From: Streptomyces roseochromogenus subsp. oscitans DS 12.976 | GTDB taxonomy: Bacteria > Actinomycetota > Actinomycetes > Streptomycetales > Streptomycetaceae | Assembly: GCF_000497445.1 (NCBI RefSeq) | Contig: NZ_CM002285.1 | Span: 7,282,353-7,306,144, forward strand | DNA length: 23,792 nt | Direction: 5' to 3' | Shown: one piece after another, positions 16,284 through 23,689 of the stretch | Layout of the letters: every line of letters starts with the position of its first letter | Numbering within the stretch: position 1 is the first letter of the stretch | Notes under the pieces: model-generated | What the model was told of the DNA's origin: nothing | The model's database searches: none | Seen by the model: only the letters and a program-made list of their open reading frames with translations | Translations under genes and position numbers: made by a program

Positions 16284-18532
16284 GCCCGGCCGGGCCGGGC
16301 ATCGGATGCGGCCGGTACGGCAGTGCCCGCGCCTGTCTCGGTGGGCTCGCGGGTGGCGTACACGTAGGTGACATCGGCCGCGGTGTCGACGTTCCAGTCG
16401 TCGATCTCGTGCAGGCTGAAGCCGGCGTTCGTGAGGATCTTCCGGATCTCCGGGCCCACGGCGCTGGCGCGCTCGACCTCCAGGCACACCTGGCCCACCC
16501 GATGCCAGTGCTCGGGCCGCAGACCGCGCAGCACGTCAAGTTCGGCACCCTCGGTGTTGATCTTCAGAAGGTCGACGCGGTCGAGTGCGAAGCGGTCGAA
16601 GATGCTGGACAGGTCGGTGGTCGCGACCTGGTGCAGAGTTGCGGCCAGGCGGCGCTCGGTGTCCCGGCGCAGCTGGGCGAGTTCGGCCTCGTCCACTGTG
16701 CCGGTGTCGCCGGTGGCGGCCGCGGTGCTGCGGAAGTGCGACTCCACGAGATCCGCAGCCGCCTCCTCACGGTCCGTGCCCAGTCCGGAGAGGTAGCTGA
16801 GCTGAGGGAACGAGGTGAGGGTCGCAGTTCCGGAACGGTCGGTGACCGCCATGGGGACGACGTCGGCCGTCACCGCGTTCAGCTCCAGATTCGCCTGCAG
16901 GTAGGGCAGCGTGTCCGGGTTCGGCTCGACAGCGACGACGCGGACACCGTCGGCCTGGCGGGCTGCCCACAGGGAGAACAGGCCGATGTTGGCGCCGACA
17001 TCGACGATGACCGCGTCGGGGCCGATGCGCAGGCCGAAGCGGGCGTACTCGTCCTCTTCGAAGATCTGCCGGTACAGGAACAGCGCCTCGTCGGGCGACG
17101 GAGTGGCCACGGCCAGGCCGTTGGGCAGCTCGATACGGCTCAGGCCGCCGACGACGGGCGAGTGGGCGCGCCTGGCGGCGACGTAGGCGACGAGACGCAC
17201 GCCGTCGCTGCCGTCGGGGACGCCCACGACGGCGGCATCGTGCACCTTCGGGTGGTGGCGGAGGACCGTGCCGACCTCTTCGGGTTCCACTCGGACGCCG
17301 CGGACCTTGACCTGGTCGTCGATCCGGCCGCGGAACTCCAGGTAGCCGGCCTCGGCCTGCCTGATTCTGTCCCCGGTTCGGTACATCAGGGTGCCGTCGC
17401 AGGCGAACGGGTCGGGGCGGAAGCGCTCGGCGGTCAGGGCGTCGTCATCGAGGTAGCCCCCGCCCACGGCGATGCCGGAGATCCACAGTTCCCCGGTCTC
17501 ACCCGCGGGCACTGCTGTCAGGTCCTCGTCGAGGATGCGGCACACGACGTTGTCGATGGGCCGCCCGACCGGCGCGATGTCCCCGTCGAAGGGCTCACTG
17601 CAGTCCCAGTAGGTGGCGTTCACCGAGGTTTCGGTGGGGCCGTAGCCGTTGTACAGCTTGGCGGGCAGCAGATCGCGGAACCGCCGGACGAGCGTCATGT
17701 CGAGCGCTTCGCCGCCACAGAAGACGCGGCGCAGCGAGGTGCAGTAGGCGAGTTCGGCTTCGTCGACGACGTACCGGAGGACGGACGGGACGAAGTGGGC
17801 GGTGGTGACCTCGGCTTCCTGGATGAGGCGGACGATGCCGAGGCTGTCGAACTGCAGTCCCGGCGGGGCGATGACCAGGGTGCCACCGGCGATCAGCGGC
17901 GAGAAAATCTCGTGGATCGCCGCGTCGAAGGCGTGGGACGCCTTGTGCAGGACACGGTCGTCGTCCGCCAGGCGGTAGTGCCGGTGACCCCACTCCAGGC
18001 GGTTGCACAGCCCGGCGTGGTGGAGCCGGACGCCCTTCGGCCGGCCGGTGGAGCCGGAGGTGAACAGGATCATCGCCGTCTGCTCGCCCGCGGGGCGCTC
18101 GCGCCATGTGGCGGCGGCGAGGCTCTCCACATCCCCCTGGCGGCACCGGGTGTCCAGAGCCAGCCATGGCGCGGGGCCGAGCGCGGCGAGGTGGTTGTCC
18201 GCGTCGCAGAGGATCACTCGCGGTTCGGACACGGCGACCACCTGGAGCAGGCGGTCGCTGGGGAACTCGGGGTCCATGGGCACGGCGACGGCGCCGATGG
18301 TCATGACGGCGATGAGCGCGCTCACATAGCCGGCGGAACGCGGCAGGTAGAGGGCGACGTGATCGCCCGGTTCGACACCGGCGCTGCGCAGTTGCCGGGC
18401 GACTGCCGCGATCTGGTCCCACAGTTCGCGGTACGACAGCTCGCCGTCGGCGCTGAGGACGGCGGGAGTTCCCTCGGGTACGGCGTCGGGCGTGCACAGG
18501 AGGTCCGGGACGTAGGTCGGCTGCATCGTCAC
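16277..18532 (-). CDS. Adenylation domain interrupted by FkbM-family methyltransferase
   Basis: 751 residues. The A-domain core runs from about 10 to 420: [10 protein letters not shown] at 158-167, YGPTETS, MYRTGD, and A8 QVKVRGVRVEPEE around Lys409. Then comes an inserted methyltransferase (about 470-735) with DVGANIGLFSLWA from Asp511, VVAVEPNP, and KINTEGAELDVLRG near 657. These are FkbM-family SAM motifs, more often linked to O-methylation. The residues I read at specificity positions give DAHHFGGVN plus the A10 Lys in the next frame; I do not know this code. Insertion between A8 and A10 matches known interrupted A domains. The protein stops at 16277 before A10. GTG 18532 overlaps the preceding stop (GTGA) and has GAGAAG upstream; ATG 18526 is the alternative. 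Confidence 0.9.
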   Translation of the reverse strand: MTMQPTYVPDLLCTPDAVPEGTPAVLSADGELSYRELWDQIAAVARQLRSAGVEPGDHVALYLPRSAGYVSALIAVMTIGAVAVPMDPEFPSDRLLQVVAVSEPRVILCDADNHLAALGPAPWLALDTRCRQGDVESLAAATWRERPAGEQTAMILFTSGSTGRPKGVRLHHAGLCNRLEWGHRHYRLADDDRVLHKASHAFDAAIHEIFSPLIAGGTLVIAPPGLQFDSLGIVRLIQEAEVTTAHFVPSVLRYVVDEAELAYCTSLRRVFCGGEALDMTLVRRFRDLLPAKLYNGYGPTETSVNATYWDCSEPFDGDIAPVGRPIDNVVCRILDEDLTAVPAGETGELWISGIAVGGGYLDDDALTAERFRPDPFACDGTLMYRTGDRIRQAEAGYLEFRGRIDDQVKVRGVRVEPEEVGTVLRHHPKVHDAAVVGVPDGSDGVRLVAYVAARRAHSPVVGGLSRIELPNGLAVATPSPDEALFLYRQIFEEDEYARFGLRIGPDAVIVDVGANIGLFSLWAARQADGVRVVAVEPNPDTLPYLQANLELNAVTADVVPMAVTDRSGTATLTSFPQLSYLSGLGTDREEAAADLVESHFRSTAAATGDTGTVDEAELAQLRRDTERRLAATLHQVATTDLSSIFDRFALDRVDLLKINTEGAELDVLRGLRPEHWHRVGQVCLEVERASAVGPEIRKILTNAGFSLHEIDDWNVDTAADVTYVYATREPTETGAGTAVPAASDARPGRAC

Positions 18533-19575
18533 GCTCGCTTCTCTGCGACGGCGACGATCGCCATGCGCGGCACCTCGGCGAACCAGCGGCCGCCCGACTC
18601 GCGCAGGACCGGCCGCAGCGGGACCCCGGGCGGGGCATCGCGGAGTTCGGCCGCGTAGCACGAGTGATCGAAGATCTCTTCGACGAAGGCCCACGAGGCG
18701 GCGGTGTCACGGTGCGCGGAGAACACCTCCTGCACGCCGTACATGTCAGCAATGTACTGACACATACGGGCGCAGGCCGTCTCGCGGTCGTCTGCCTCGA
18801 CGATGAGTGGGTCGTAGACGTCCAGGACGACGGCCGTGACCGGCAACCCGGAGAAGAGTGCGGTCAGTTCGGCACGCGAGAAGTGCGCGTAGTCGTGGCC
18901 GGCCGCCGAGTACGGGTGGACGACCTCGGTGAAGAATCTGGCCATCGGGCTGGCCGTGTCGAAGTCATGGAGGACGACCCTCCCGCCGGGCTTGACCACA
19001 CGCACCGCTTCGCTCGCGGCTTGCGGGCGGTCAGCGGGGGCGATGTGGTGCGTGCCGTAGGCCAGGAGCGTGGCGTTGATCGAGGCGTCCCTGAGCAGGA
19101 GCGCGTCCGCGGACTGCCGCACTGCGGGCAGGCCCTGGGCGAGTGCCCGGGCCACCATCTCGCCGGAGATGTCGCCGGTGATGATCGAGAGCTTCGCCAG
19201 GCGACTGTCGGCGCGGTCGGCGACCGCGCGAGCGATGGTGCCGTCGCCTCCGAGAACGTCGAGGAGCGTCACGTCGCCGGGCGAGTCGGCAGGGGTGGCC
19301 AGTTGCAGCAGTTGCCGGGCCCCGGTCCAGCGCACGGAGGCGTCCCGCTGCGCCCGGCGGTAGGAGTCACCGCGGCCGGTCTCGTCGGAGTCGAACTCGT
19401 TCGTGACGGACACCAGCGCTGACAGCAGACGGGGCGACCATGCCCGCGTGGGGTCGATCAGGTCGTGCAGGCCCGGATGCTCCGCAGCCGCGTGGGACAA
19501 GTACTCGTCGAGCGAGACGGACGGCAAATACCCGGCGCCCGCGGGCACAGAGGTATCCGTAGAAGGATGTGACAC
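18529..19575 (-). CDS. Class I SAM-dependent methyltransferase
   Basis: 348 residues. SAM-binding motif I is LLDVLGGDGT (Asp106), followed by a second motif near GDISGEMVARA and VVKPGGRVVLHDFD. The N-terminal ~95 residues (GYLPSVSLDEYL, RAWSPRLL, GRGDSYRRAQRD) form an extra helical cap. From memory this layout resembles the alpha-keto-acid C-methyltransferases of the GlmT/DptI/LptI and MrsA type, which set up beta-methyl amino acids for peptide synthetases. I hold this loosely. A small-molecule methyltransferase acting on a precursor or product is the safe call. GTG 19575 follows GGGGGAG. It lies 97 bp after the MbtH gene and overlaps the A-MT gene by 4 bp. Confidence 0.85.
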   Translation of the reverse strand: MSHPSTDTSVPAGAGYLPSVSLDEYLSHAAAEHPGLHDLIDPTRAWSPRLLSALVSVTNEFDSDETGRGDSYRRAQRDASVRWTGARQLLQLATPADSPGDVTLLDVLGGDGTIARAVADRADSRLAKLSIITGDISGEMVARALAQGLPAVRQSADALLLRDASINATLLAYGTHHIAPADRPQAASEAVRVVKPGGRVVLHDFDTASPMARFFTEVVHPYSAAGHDYAHFSRAELTALFSGLPVTAVVLDVYDPLIVEADDRETACARMCQYIADMYGVQEVFSAHRDTAASWAFVEEIFDHSCYAAELRDAPPGVPLRPVLRESGGRWFAEVPRMAIVAVAEKRA

Positions 19576-19672
19576 TGGAACTGGCTCCCCCGCTTTTGGC
19601 TGCCAGGACTATGGATGAGCTGGCCGTGCACCGGGTCGCGTTTTGTGGCGCTCACACCGGCGTTGTGAGGCG

Positions 19673-19885
19673 TCAGCCGGACTGCGCTTCGATCAGCCTG
19701 GCCGGACGCATATCGGTCCAATGGGACTCGACGTAGTTCAGGCACTCCTGCCGGGCGCCGCTGCTCACTTCCGTCCATCCATCAGGAACGGGCGACTCGG
19801 CAGGCCAGAGTGAGTGCTGATTCTGGTCGTTGACAAGCACGAGGAATGTCCCCGACTGGCCGTCGTCAAACGGATTGGTGGACAC
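19673..19885 (-). CDS. MbtH-like protein (adenylation-domain chaperone)
   Basis: 70 residues, full length for the family. It starts NPFDD, then FLVLVNDQNQHSLWPA, VPDGWTEV and YVESHWTDMRPARL, with the conserved Trp residues in place. MbtH proteins bind and activate or solubilise A domains of many actinomycete NRPSs. As first gene of the operon it is placed to serve the A domains of both NRPS transcripts. GTG 19885 is preceded by GAGAAGGG at suitable spacing. The region between it and the next gene (19576-19672) shows no clear internal promoter. Confidence 0.96.
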   Translation of the reverse strand: MSTNPFDDGQSGTFLVLVNDQNQHSLWPAESPVPDGWTEVSSGARQECLNYVESHWTDMRPARLIEAQSG

Positions 19886-19984
19886 CGGGACCCTTCTCGC
19901 TCGACTACAGGATTCCCCAGGCGATAGAGCAATCGCGACACCAGGTCTGCGCCCGTGTTTGAACGTGACTCCATTTCACCCGAG

Positions 19985-20019
19985 CTGCACTTTGCAGACA
20001 TTAGATCCTGCACATTGCA
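19985..20019. repeat. Direct repeat of a TGCA-N3-TGCA palindrome (candidate operator)
   Basis: CTGCACTTTGCA (19985-19996) and CTGCACATTGCA (20008-20019) differ at one base, and their starts are 23 bp apart, about two helical turns. Each contains the inverted repeat TGCA-N3-TGCA. They flank and overlap the -10 and start region of the candidate operon promoter, where a dimeric regulator would bind. Confidence 0.55.
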
Positions 20020-20026
20020 ACGACAA
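19998..20026 (-). promoter_or_regulatory. Candidate promoter of the minus-strand operon
   Basis: On the minus strand, TTGTCG (20026-20021) and TAATGT (20003-19998) are 17 bp apart and fit an HrdB-type vegetative promoter reasonably. Transcription would begin near 19991, leaving a leader of about 105 bases before the mbtH GTG. Confidence 0.4.
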
Positions 20027-20119
20027 ACGATCAATGTGATACGGGTCACATCGAGTGCTCGGGTGGCTGGTTTCAGACTGTGCCCGCGTCATAGACCTGG
20101 TTTTCAGGCGCGTTCCGCC

Positions 20120-20148
20120 CTTCACTGAAGCCATTCAAGGGGGTTGAA
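20120..20148. repeat. Two short palindromes upstream of the plus-strand promoter
   Basis: CTTCA-C-TGAAG (20120-20130) is followed at once by TTCAA-GGGGG-TTGAA (20134-20148). They lie about 60-80 bp upstream of the TTGACA box and could bind an activator. The arms are only 5 bp, so chance is possible. Confidence 0.3.
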
Positions 20149-20203
20149 ATCGGACAGGCGTGACACGAGTCGCCGGCGGCCGAGCGTGACGCGAAATGTG
20201 CTA

Positions 20204-20232
20204 TTGACACTTCTGCGAGGTACGGAGATGAT
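20204..20232 (+). promoter_or_regulatory. Candidate promoter of the Thr-module gene
   Basis: A perfect TTGACA (20204-20209) lies 17 bp before GATGAT (20227-20232). A start near 20240 would leave a leader of about 125 bases to GTG 20366. Confidence 0.4.
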
Positions 20233-20365
20233 CGCCGGAGTTCTCTCTTCGAGGCCCTAGTGACGTGCCTATGGCCTGTCCGGACGGGGGCAGATCCGAA
20301 TAATTTGCAGAACCGTCAGAGTTACGTACCTGGTGAAATTCCGGCTTATCTCGGGGGATTCAGCC

Positions 20366-23302
20366 GTGCTCGCTGGCGCTACATCGCCGTTGCCCGCAAA
20401 CGAGAACGCAGCTCCCGCGCACTGCCACGCATGGCACGTTCGGCTGCCTGAGAGCGCGGATGTGCCCGGCATCGAGCAGTCGGCCAGTACGCTGATAGCC
20501 CGCATCGCGGAACTGCACAGTCCTGCACCTGCCACCACGCAAGGATTCTGGTGCGACGACGTACCGCATACGTCCGATTCCCCGGTCGCACGCCGCCGGC
20601 TGCACGCCGAACTGCACCGCGCCCTGGATCCGCACGCGCCTGAATGCCCGCCGGCCCGCGCGGTGCTGTTGCGATATGCCGACCAGGTCAGCGATCTGGT
20701 ACTCGTCAGTCACCGCGCCGTTCTTGACGCACCGTCGCTTCGGACGGCCGCGGAAGCCCTGGCATGCGGAAGCGACCCATCCGGCATCGCCACGGCTCAC
20801 CCCTCCTGGCCGGCAGCGGGCGAAGACGGCGACCGCGAGGACTTCCAGAACGCCGACTTCGGCACTGTCCCCGCCTGGGGTGCGCCGGATCCCCGCGGCA
20901 TCGTGCCGGCCGACCCGGCCGGCGGTACGCCCGGGGTTCGCCTCGACCACACGGTCGAGGACACACAGGCCGGGCTCCTGGTCGCGGCAGCGATCGTCCT
21001 CGGGCGTTACGAGGATCAGCACAGGCCAGTGGTCGCCGCACTTTCAGCGGATCCCGACCGGCCCGAAGGCGTCCTGGGGGCCTTCGAGTTCGGCGCTCTC
21101 TTTCCCGTCGACCTCACAGGCGAACGGCGTATCGGCGACCTGCTGGACCGGGCGCGACAGTTGCTCACCGATCCTGCCCTGCGCCACGACAGCGGTCAGG
21201 ACGGGGCTCCGGCCTCCCGAGCGTACGGGGGCGTGCTGGTGGGGGTCCTCCCGGAGGCCCCCGAGGGGTACCTGCCCTGCCAGACCGCGCCTTTTCCGCT
21301 CACCCTGGTTCCCCGACGCGATCCGGCCGGGACCCTGCGGCTCGAAACGCACCGTCAGCCGGACATCGTGGGCGAGACGGCTGCCCGGCGTTTCGCCGGC
21401 CAGGTCGCCCGCGTCCACGCCTGGATCTCCCGGCAGCCGGCAGACACCGTCCCGGACGACGCGGACCTCCTCGACACCCGGGAGCGGGAAGCCGTCGCCG
21501 AACTCGGCCGGGCACGAACCGAACTACGGTGGCAGCCCGACAGAATCGACGCCGTCTTCACCGAGCAGGCGACACGGACTCCCGAGGCGATCGCCGTCAC
21601 CCACGGCACGGACCGGCTCACCTACCACCAGCTCCACGCCCGGGCGACACAGCTGGCAGCCGGACTGCGAGCGCACGGCGTGGCACCCGGAGACCACGTC
21701 GGCATCTGTCTTGAGCGGTCAGCCGACTTTGTCGTCTGTCTCCTGGCCGTCCTGCTCGCCGACGCCGTTTACGTGCCCATGGACCCCGCCTACCCGGCCG
21801 CACGTCTCGCCCAGACCATCGAGGACGCCGGACTCGCCACCGTCATCACCGAGCTGACCGAGATCGCCGACGTATCGTCCAGCCTGCTGAGGCCCGACGC
21901 ACTTCATGCAGCCGGCGCCGCGGCTCCCGGCCTCCCGGCCCCGGAACGCGGCCCGGAATCACCGGCCTACATCATCTACACCTCAGGCTCCACCGGCCGG
22001 CCCAAGGGCGTCGTCGTACCGCACCGCAACGTCATCGCCCTCATGAACGCAACGCGGCCGGACTTCGCACTCACCGGCGACGACGTGTGGACGTTCTTCC
22101 ACTCGGGTGCCTTCGACTTCTCCGTCTGGGAGATCTGGGGAGCCCTGCTGACCGGAGCCCGCGTGGTCGTCGTGCCCTACTGGGACTCCCGCTCACCGGA
22201 GCAGTTCCACCGGCTCCTTGTGCGGGAGCAGGTGACCGTGCTGAGCCAGACTCCGTCCGCCTTCGCTCAACTGGCGGCCGCAGACAGGGAACAGAGCACG
22301 AAACTCCCGATGCGGCTGGTCATCTTCGGCGGCGAACCCCTGGACACCGGCAGTCTCCGCGGCTGGCTCGACCGCTACCCCGAGTCGCAGTGCCGGCTGG
22401 TCAACATGTTCGGCATCACCGAGACCACGGTCCATGTGACGGCACAGGCCATCCGCCGCGACGAAGTACTCAGCGGAACCAGATCAGTGGGCCGGCCCCT
22501 TCCCGGATGGCACGTGTACGTCCTCGACCAGCGCGGACGCATCCTGCCGCCCGGAGCACCCGGAGAGATCCACGTCGGAGGGGAAGGAGTAGCGCTCACG
22601 TACTGGAACCGGCCCGAGCTGACGGCCGAGCGTTTCGTCACCGACCCCTTCACCGAGGGCCGGATGTACCGCAGCGGTGACCGCGGTCGTCTCCTTCCCG
22701 ACGGGCGGCTGGAGCACCTGGGGCGTCTGGACAACCAGGTCAAGCTCCGCGGGTTCCGAATCGAGCTGGACGAGATCCGCAACGTCCTGCTGGAAGACCC
22801 CTGCGTCACCTCGTGCGCCGTGGTCCTCGGCGGTGACCCGGACGGCGGTGCCGCGCGCACACGCATCGACGCCTACGTGGTCCTGGCCTCGGATGCAGAC
22901 GGAGACACCGACCGTGTCCGGCAGCGTACATCCGGGCTTCTGCCCGCGTTCATGGTGCCCACTACCGTCACGGCACTCGGCTCGCTCCCCCTGACCGTCA
23001 ACGGCAAGCTCGACGCCCGCCGCCTCCCGCCCCCAGCGATAGAGACCCGCACGGTCACCGATGACAGGCAGGCATCCGGGCTGGCGGCCCGTCTGGCGGC
23101 CCTCTGGCAGGACATCCTGGGCGTCCCCGTCGGGCTCGACGAGAACTTCTTCGAACTGGGCGGCAATTCCCTGTCCGCAGTTCAGCTCGCCGCGGAGGCC
23201 CGTAAGCGAGACATTCCCGTTGTGCCGCTGCGCGCCCTCTACCGCAACCCGACGGTGCGTTCACTCACGGCCGCCCTCGACCAGAACAGCGCCACCAGCT
23301 GA
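20366..23302 (+). CDS. NRPS module, degenerate C-A-T, threonine-type A domain
   Basis: 978 residues. The first ~390 form a condensation-like domain in which HHxxxDG reads HRAVLDA (116-122): the catalytic second His is Arg. The C-terminal half (GAFEFGALFPVDLTGERRIGDLL) still aligns with C-domain structure. The A domain (about 400-890) has [10 protein letters not shown] at 539, FGITETT, MYRSGDRGR and A10 Lys881. Residues read at specificity positions give DFWSIGMVHK, close to the classic Thr code DFWNIGMVHK. The carrier has Ser935 in GGNSLSA. It probably charges Thr for transfer to another carrier. I chose GTG 20366 because GGGGGA lies 7 bp upstream; the in-frame GTG 20333 has no ribosome binding site. 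Confidence 0.94.
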   Translation: MLAGATSPLPANENAAPAHCHAWHVRLPESADVPGIEQSASTLIARIAELHSPAPATTQGFWCDDVPHTSDSPVARRRLHAELHRALDPHAPECPPARAVLLRYADQVSDLVLVSHRAVLDAPSLRTAAEALACGSDPSGIATAHPSWPAAGEDGDREDFQNADFGTVPAWGAPDPRGIVPADPAGGTPGVRLDHTVEDTQAGLLVAAAIVLGRYEDQHRPVVAALSADPDRPEGVLGAFEFGALFPVDLTGERRIGDLLDRARQLLTDPALRHDSGQDGAPASRAYGGVLVGVLPEAPEGYLPCQTAPFPLTLVPRRDPAGTLRLETHRQPDIVGETAARRFAGQVARVHAWISRQPADTVPDDADLLDTREREAVAELGRARTELRWQPDRIDAVFTEQATRTPEAIAVTHGTDRLTYHQLHARATQLAAGLRAHGVAPGDHVGICLERSADFVVCLLAVLLADAVYVPMDPAYPAARLAQTIEDAGLATVITELTEIADVSSSLLRPDALHAAGAAAPGLPAPERGPESPAYIIYTSGSTGRPKGVVVPHRNVIALMNATRPDFALTGDDVWTFFHSGAFDFSVWEIWGALLTGARVVVVPYWDSRSPEQFHRLLVREQVTVLSQTPSAFAQLAAADREQSTKLPMRLVIFGGEPLDTGSLRGWLDRYPESQCRLVNMFGITETTVHVTAQAIRRDEVLSGTRSVGRPLPGWHVYVLDQRGRILPPGAPGEIHVGGEGVALTYWNRPELTAERFVTDPFTEGRMYRSGDRGRLLPDGRLEHLGRLDNQVKLRGFRIELDEIRNVLLEDPCVTSCAVVLGGDPDGGAARTRIDAYVVLASDADGDTDRVRQRTSGLLPAFMVPTTVTALGSLPLTVNGKLDARRLPPPAIETRTVTDDRQASGLAARLAALWQDILGVPVGLDENFFELGGNSLSAVQLAAEARKRDIPVVPLRALYRNPTVRSLTAALDQNSATS

Positions 23303-23653
23303 CAGCCGCGCCATCGCACTGCGCGCCCCCGGGAGAGCGCCCCTCGCGGAGGCCGGGTACCGCCGTTTCTGTCTCCCGGCCGGGGAGATGCGTTCGTCTT
23401 ACGGCCCGGCCGCCCTGGCCCCCGGCGAGCCGCAGCACATCGTCCTCGGGGGCGGCAACCCGCGCGTCAACCGTCTGACCGGTGTCAGCGCCGCACAAGC
23501 GCCGTCCCAACGCGCTTTCCTCGCACGGCAGTACCCACTTTCGGGTGCTGATCGTTGGGCTTTTTGGACGCAGGGGCGTCTTTCCGTACAAGCTGGAAGT
23601 CCAGCCACAAGCCGGAAGCCATCCGGCGCCGGAAACTCTCCGAAGGCCAGGCC
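23303..23653 (+). other. 351-bp gap: coding-like but unassigned sequence and a structured leader
   Basis: From about 23320 to 23490 one plus-strand frame (…AGYRRFCLPAGEMRSS… HIVLGGGNPRVNRLTG) has the G/C-rich third positions of a real gene. It has no convincing start and matches no family I know, and codon bias fades by about 23510. It may be a gene remnant at the right edge of the cluster. The second half holds several hairpins, listed separately, and leads into the gene at 23654. Confidence 0.4.
23533..23627 (+). promoter_or_regulatory. Run of four short hairpins before the last gene (terminator or leader RNA)
   Basis: Stems in order: ACCC/GGGT (23533-23536 with 23543-23546); GACGC/GCGTC (23567-23571 with 23576-23580) followed by TTT; GCTGG/CCAGC (23592-23596 with 23601-23605); GCCGG/CCGGC (23611-23615 with 23623-23627). 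A T5 run at 23561-23565 follows the first stem, so the first part may terminate the NRPS transcript. The rest lies 25-60 bp before ATG 23654 and could be a regulatory leader. It fits no riboswitch consensus I know. Confidence 0.35.
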
Positions 23654-23689
23654 ATGAGCGGAGGAGAGCCCATGAGCGGAGGACAGCCG
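23654..23689 (+). repeat. 18-bp tandem repeat carrying start codon and RBS
   Basis: Two copies of an 18-bp unit (ATGAGCGGAGGA followed by GAGCCC or CAGCCG) are followed by a partial third copy ATGAGCGG. Each copy encodes MSGGxP in the same frame, and its GGAGGA is a ribosome binding site for the next ATG, so three successive starts (23654, 23672, 23690) are possible. Confidence 0.85.

Larger units (their letters stand above)
19886..20365. promoter_or_regulatory. Divergent regulatory region between the two NRPS transcripts
   Basis: 480 bp without a supported gene and visibly richer in A/T than its surroundings. It separates the minus-strand operon starting with mbtH from the plus-strand Thr module. 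It holds the candidate promoters, repeats and palindromes listed separately. Short open frames here lack ribosome binding sites or recognisable motifs. Confidence 0.8.

Noticed and set aside
16280..16302. ATG 16302 as start of a separate carrier-protein gene
   Set aside because: It is in a third frame that encodes neither the A10 motif nor the carrier domain.
16265..16310. Programmed -1 ribosomal frameshift joining the A-MT and carrier parts
   Set aside because: No X-XXY-YYZ slippery heptamer in the zero frame; the GC-rich repeat makes a sequencing or assembly error, or a real mutation, likelier.
16145..18658. Long plus-strand open frame opposite the A-MT gene
   Set aside because: Same mirror effect of high G/C; no domain motifs, and the minus strand carries all A-domain and FkbM motifs.
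20333..20365. GTG 20333 as start of the Thr module
   Set aside because: No ribosome binding site, whereas GTG 20366 has GGGGGA at 7 bp; both give the same domains.
19886..20365. Small open frames in the divergent region as genes
   Set aside because: No good RBS, no recognisable motif, and codon bias unlike the surrounding genes.
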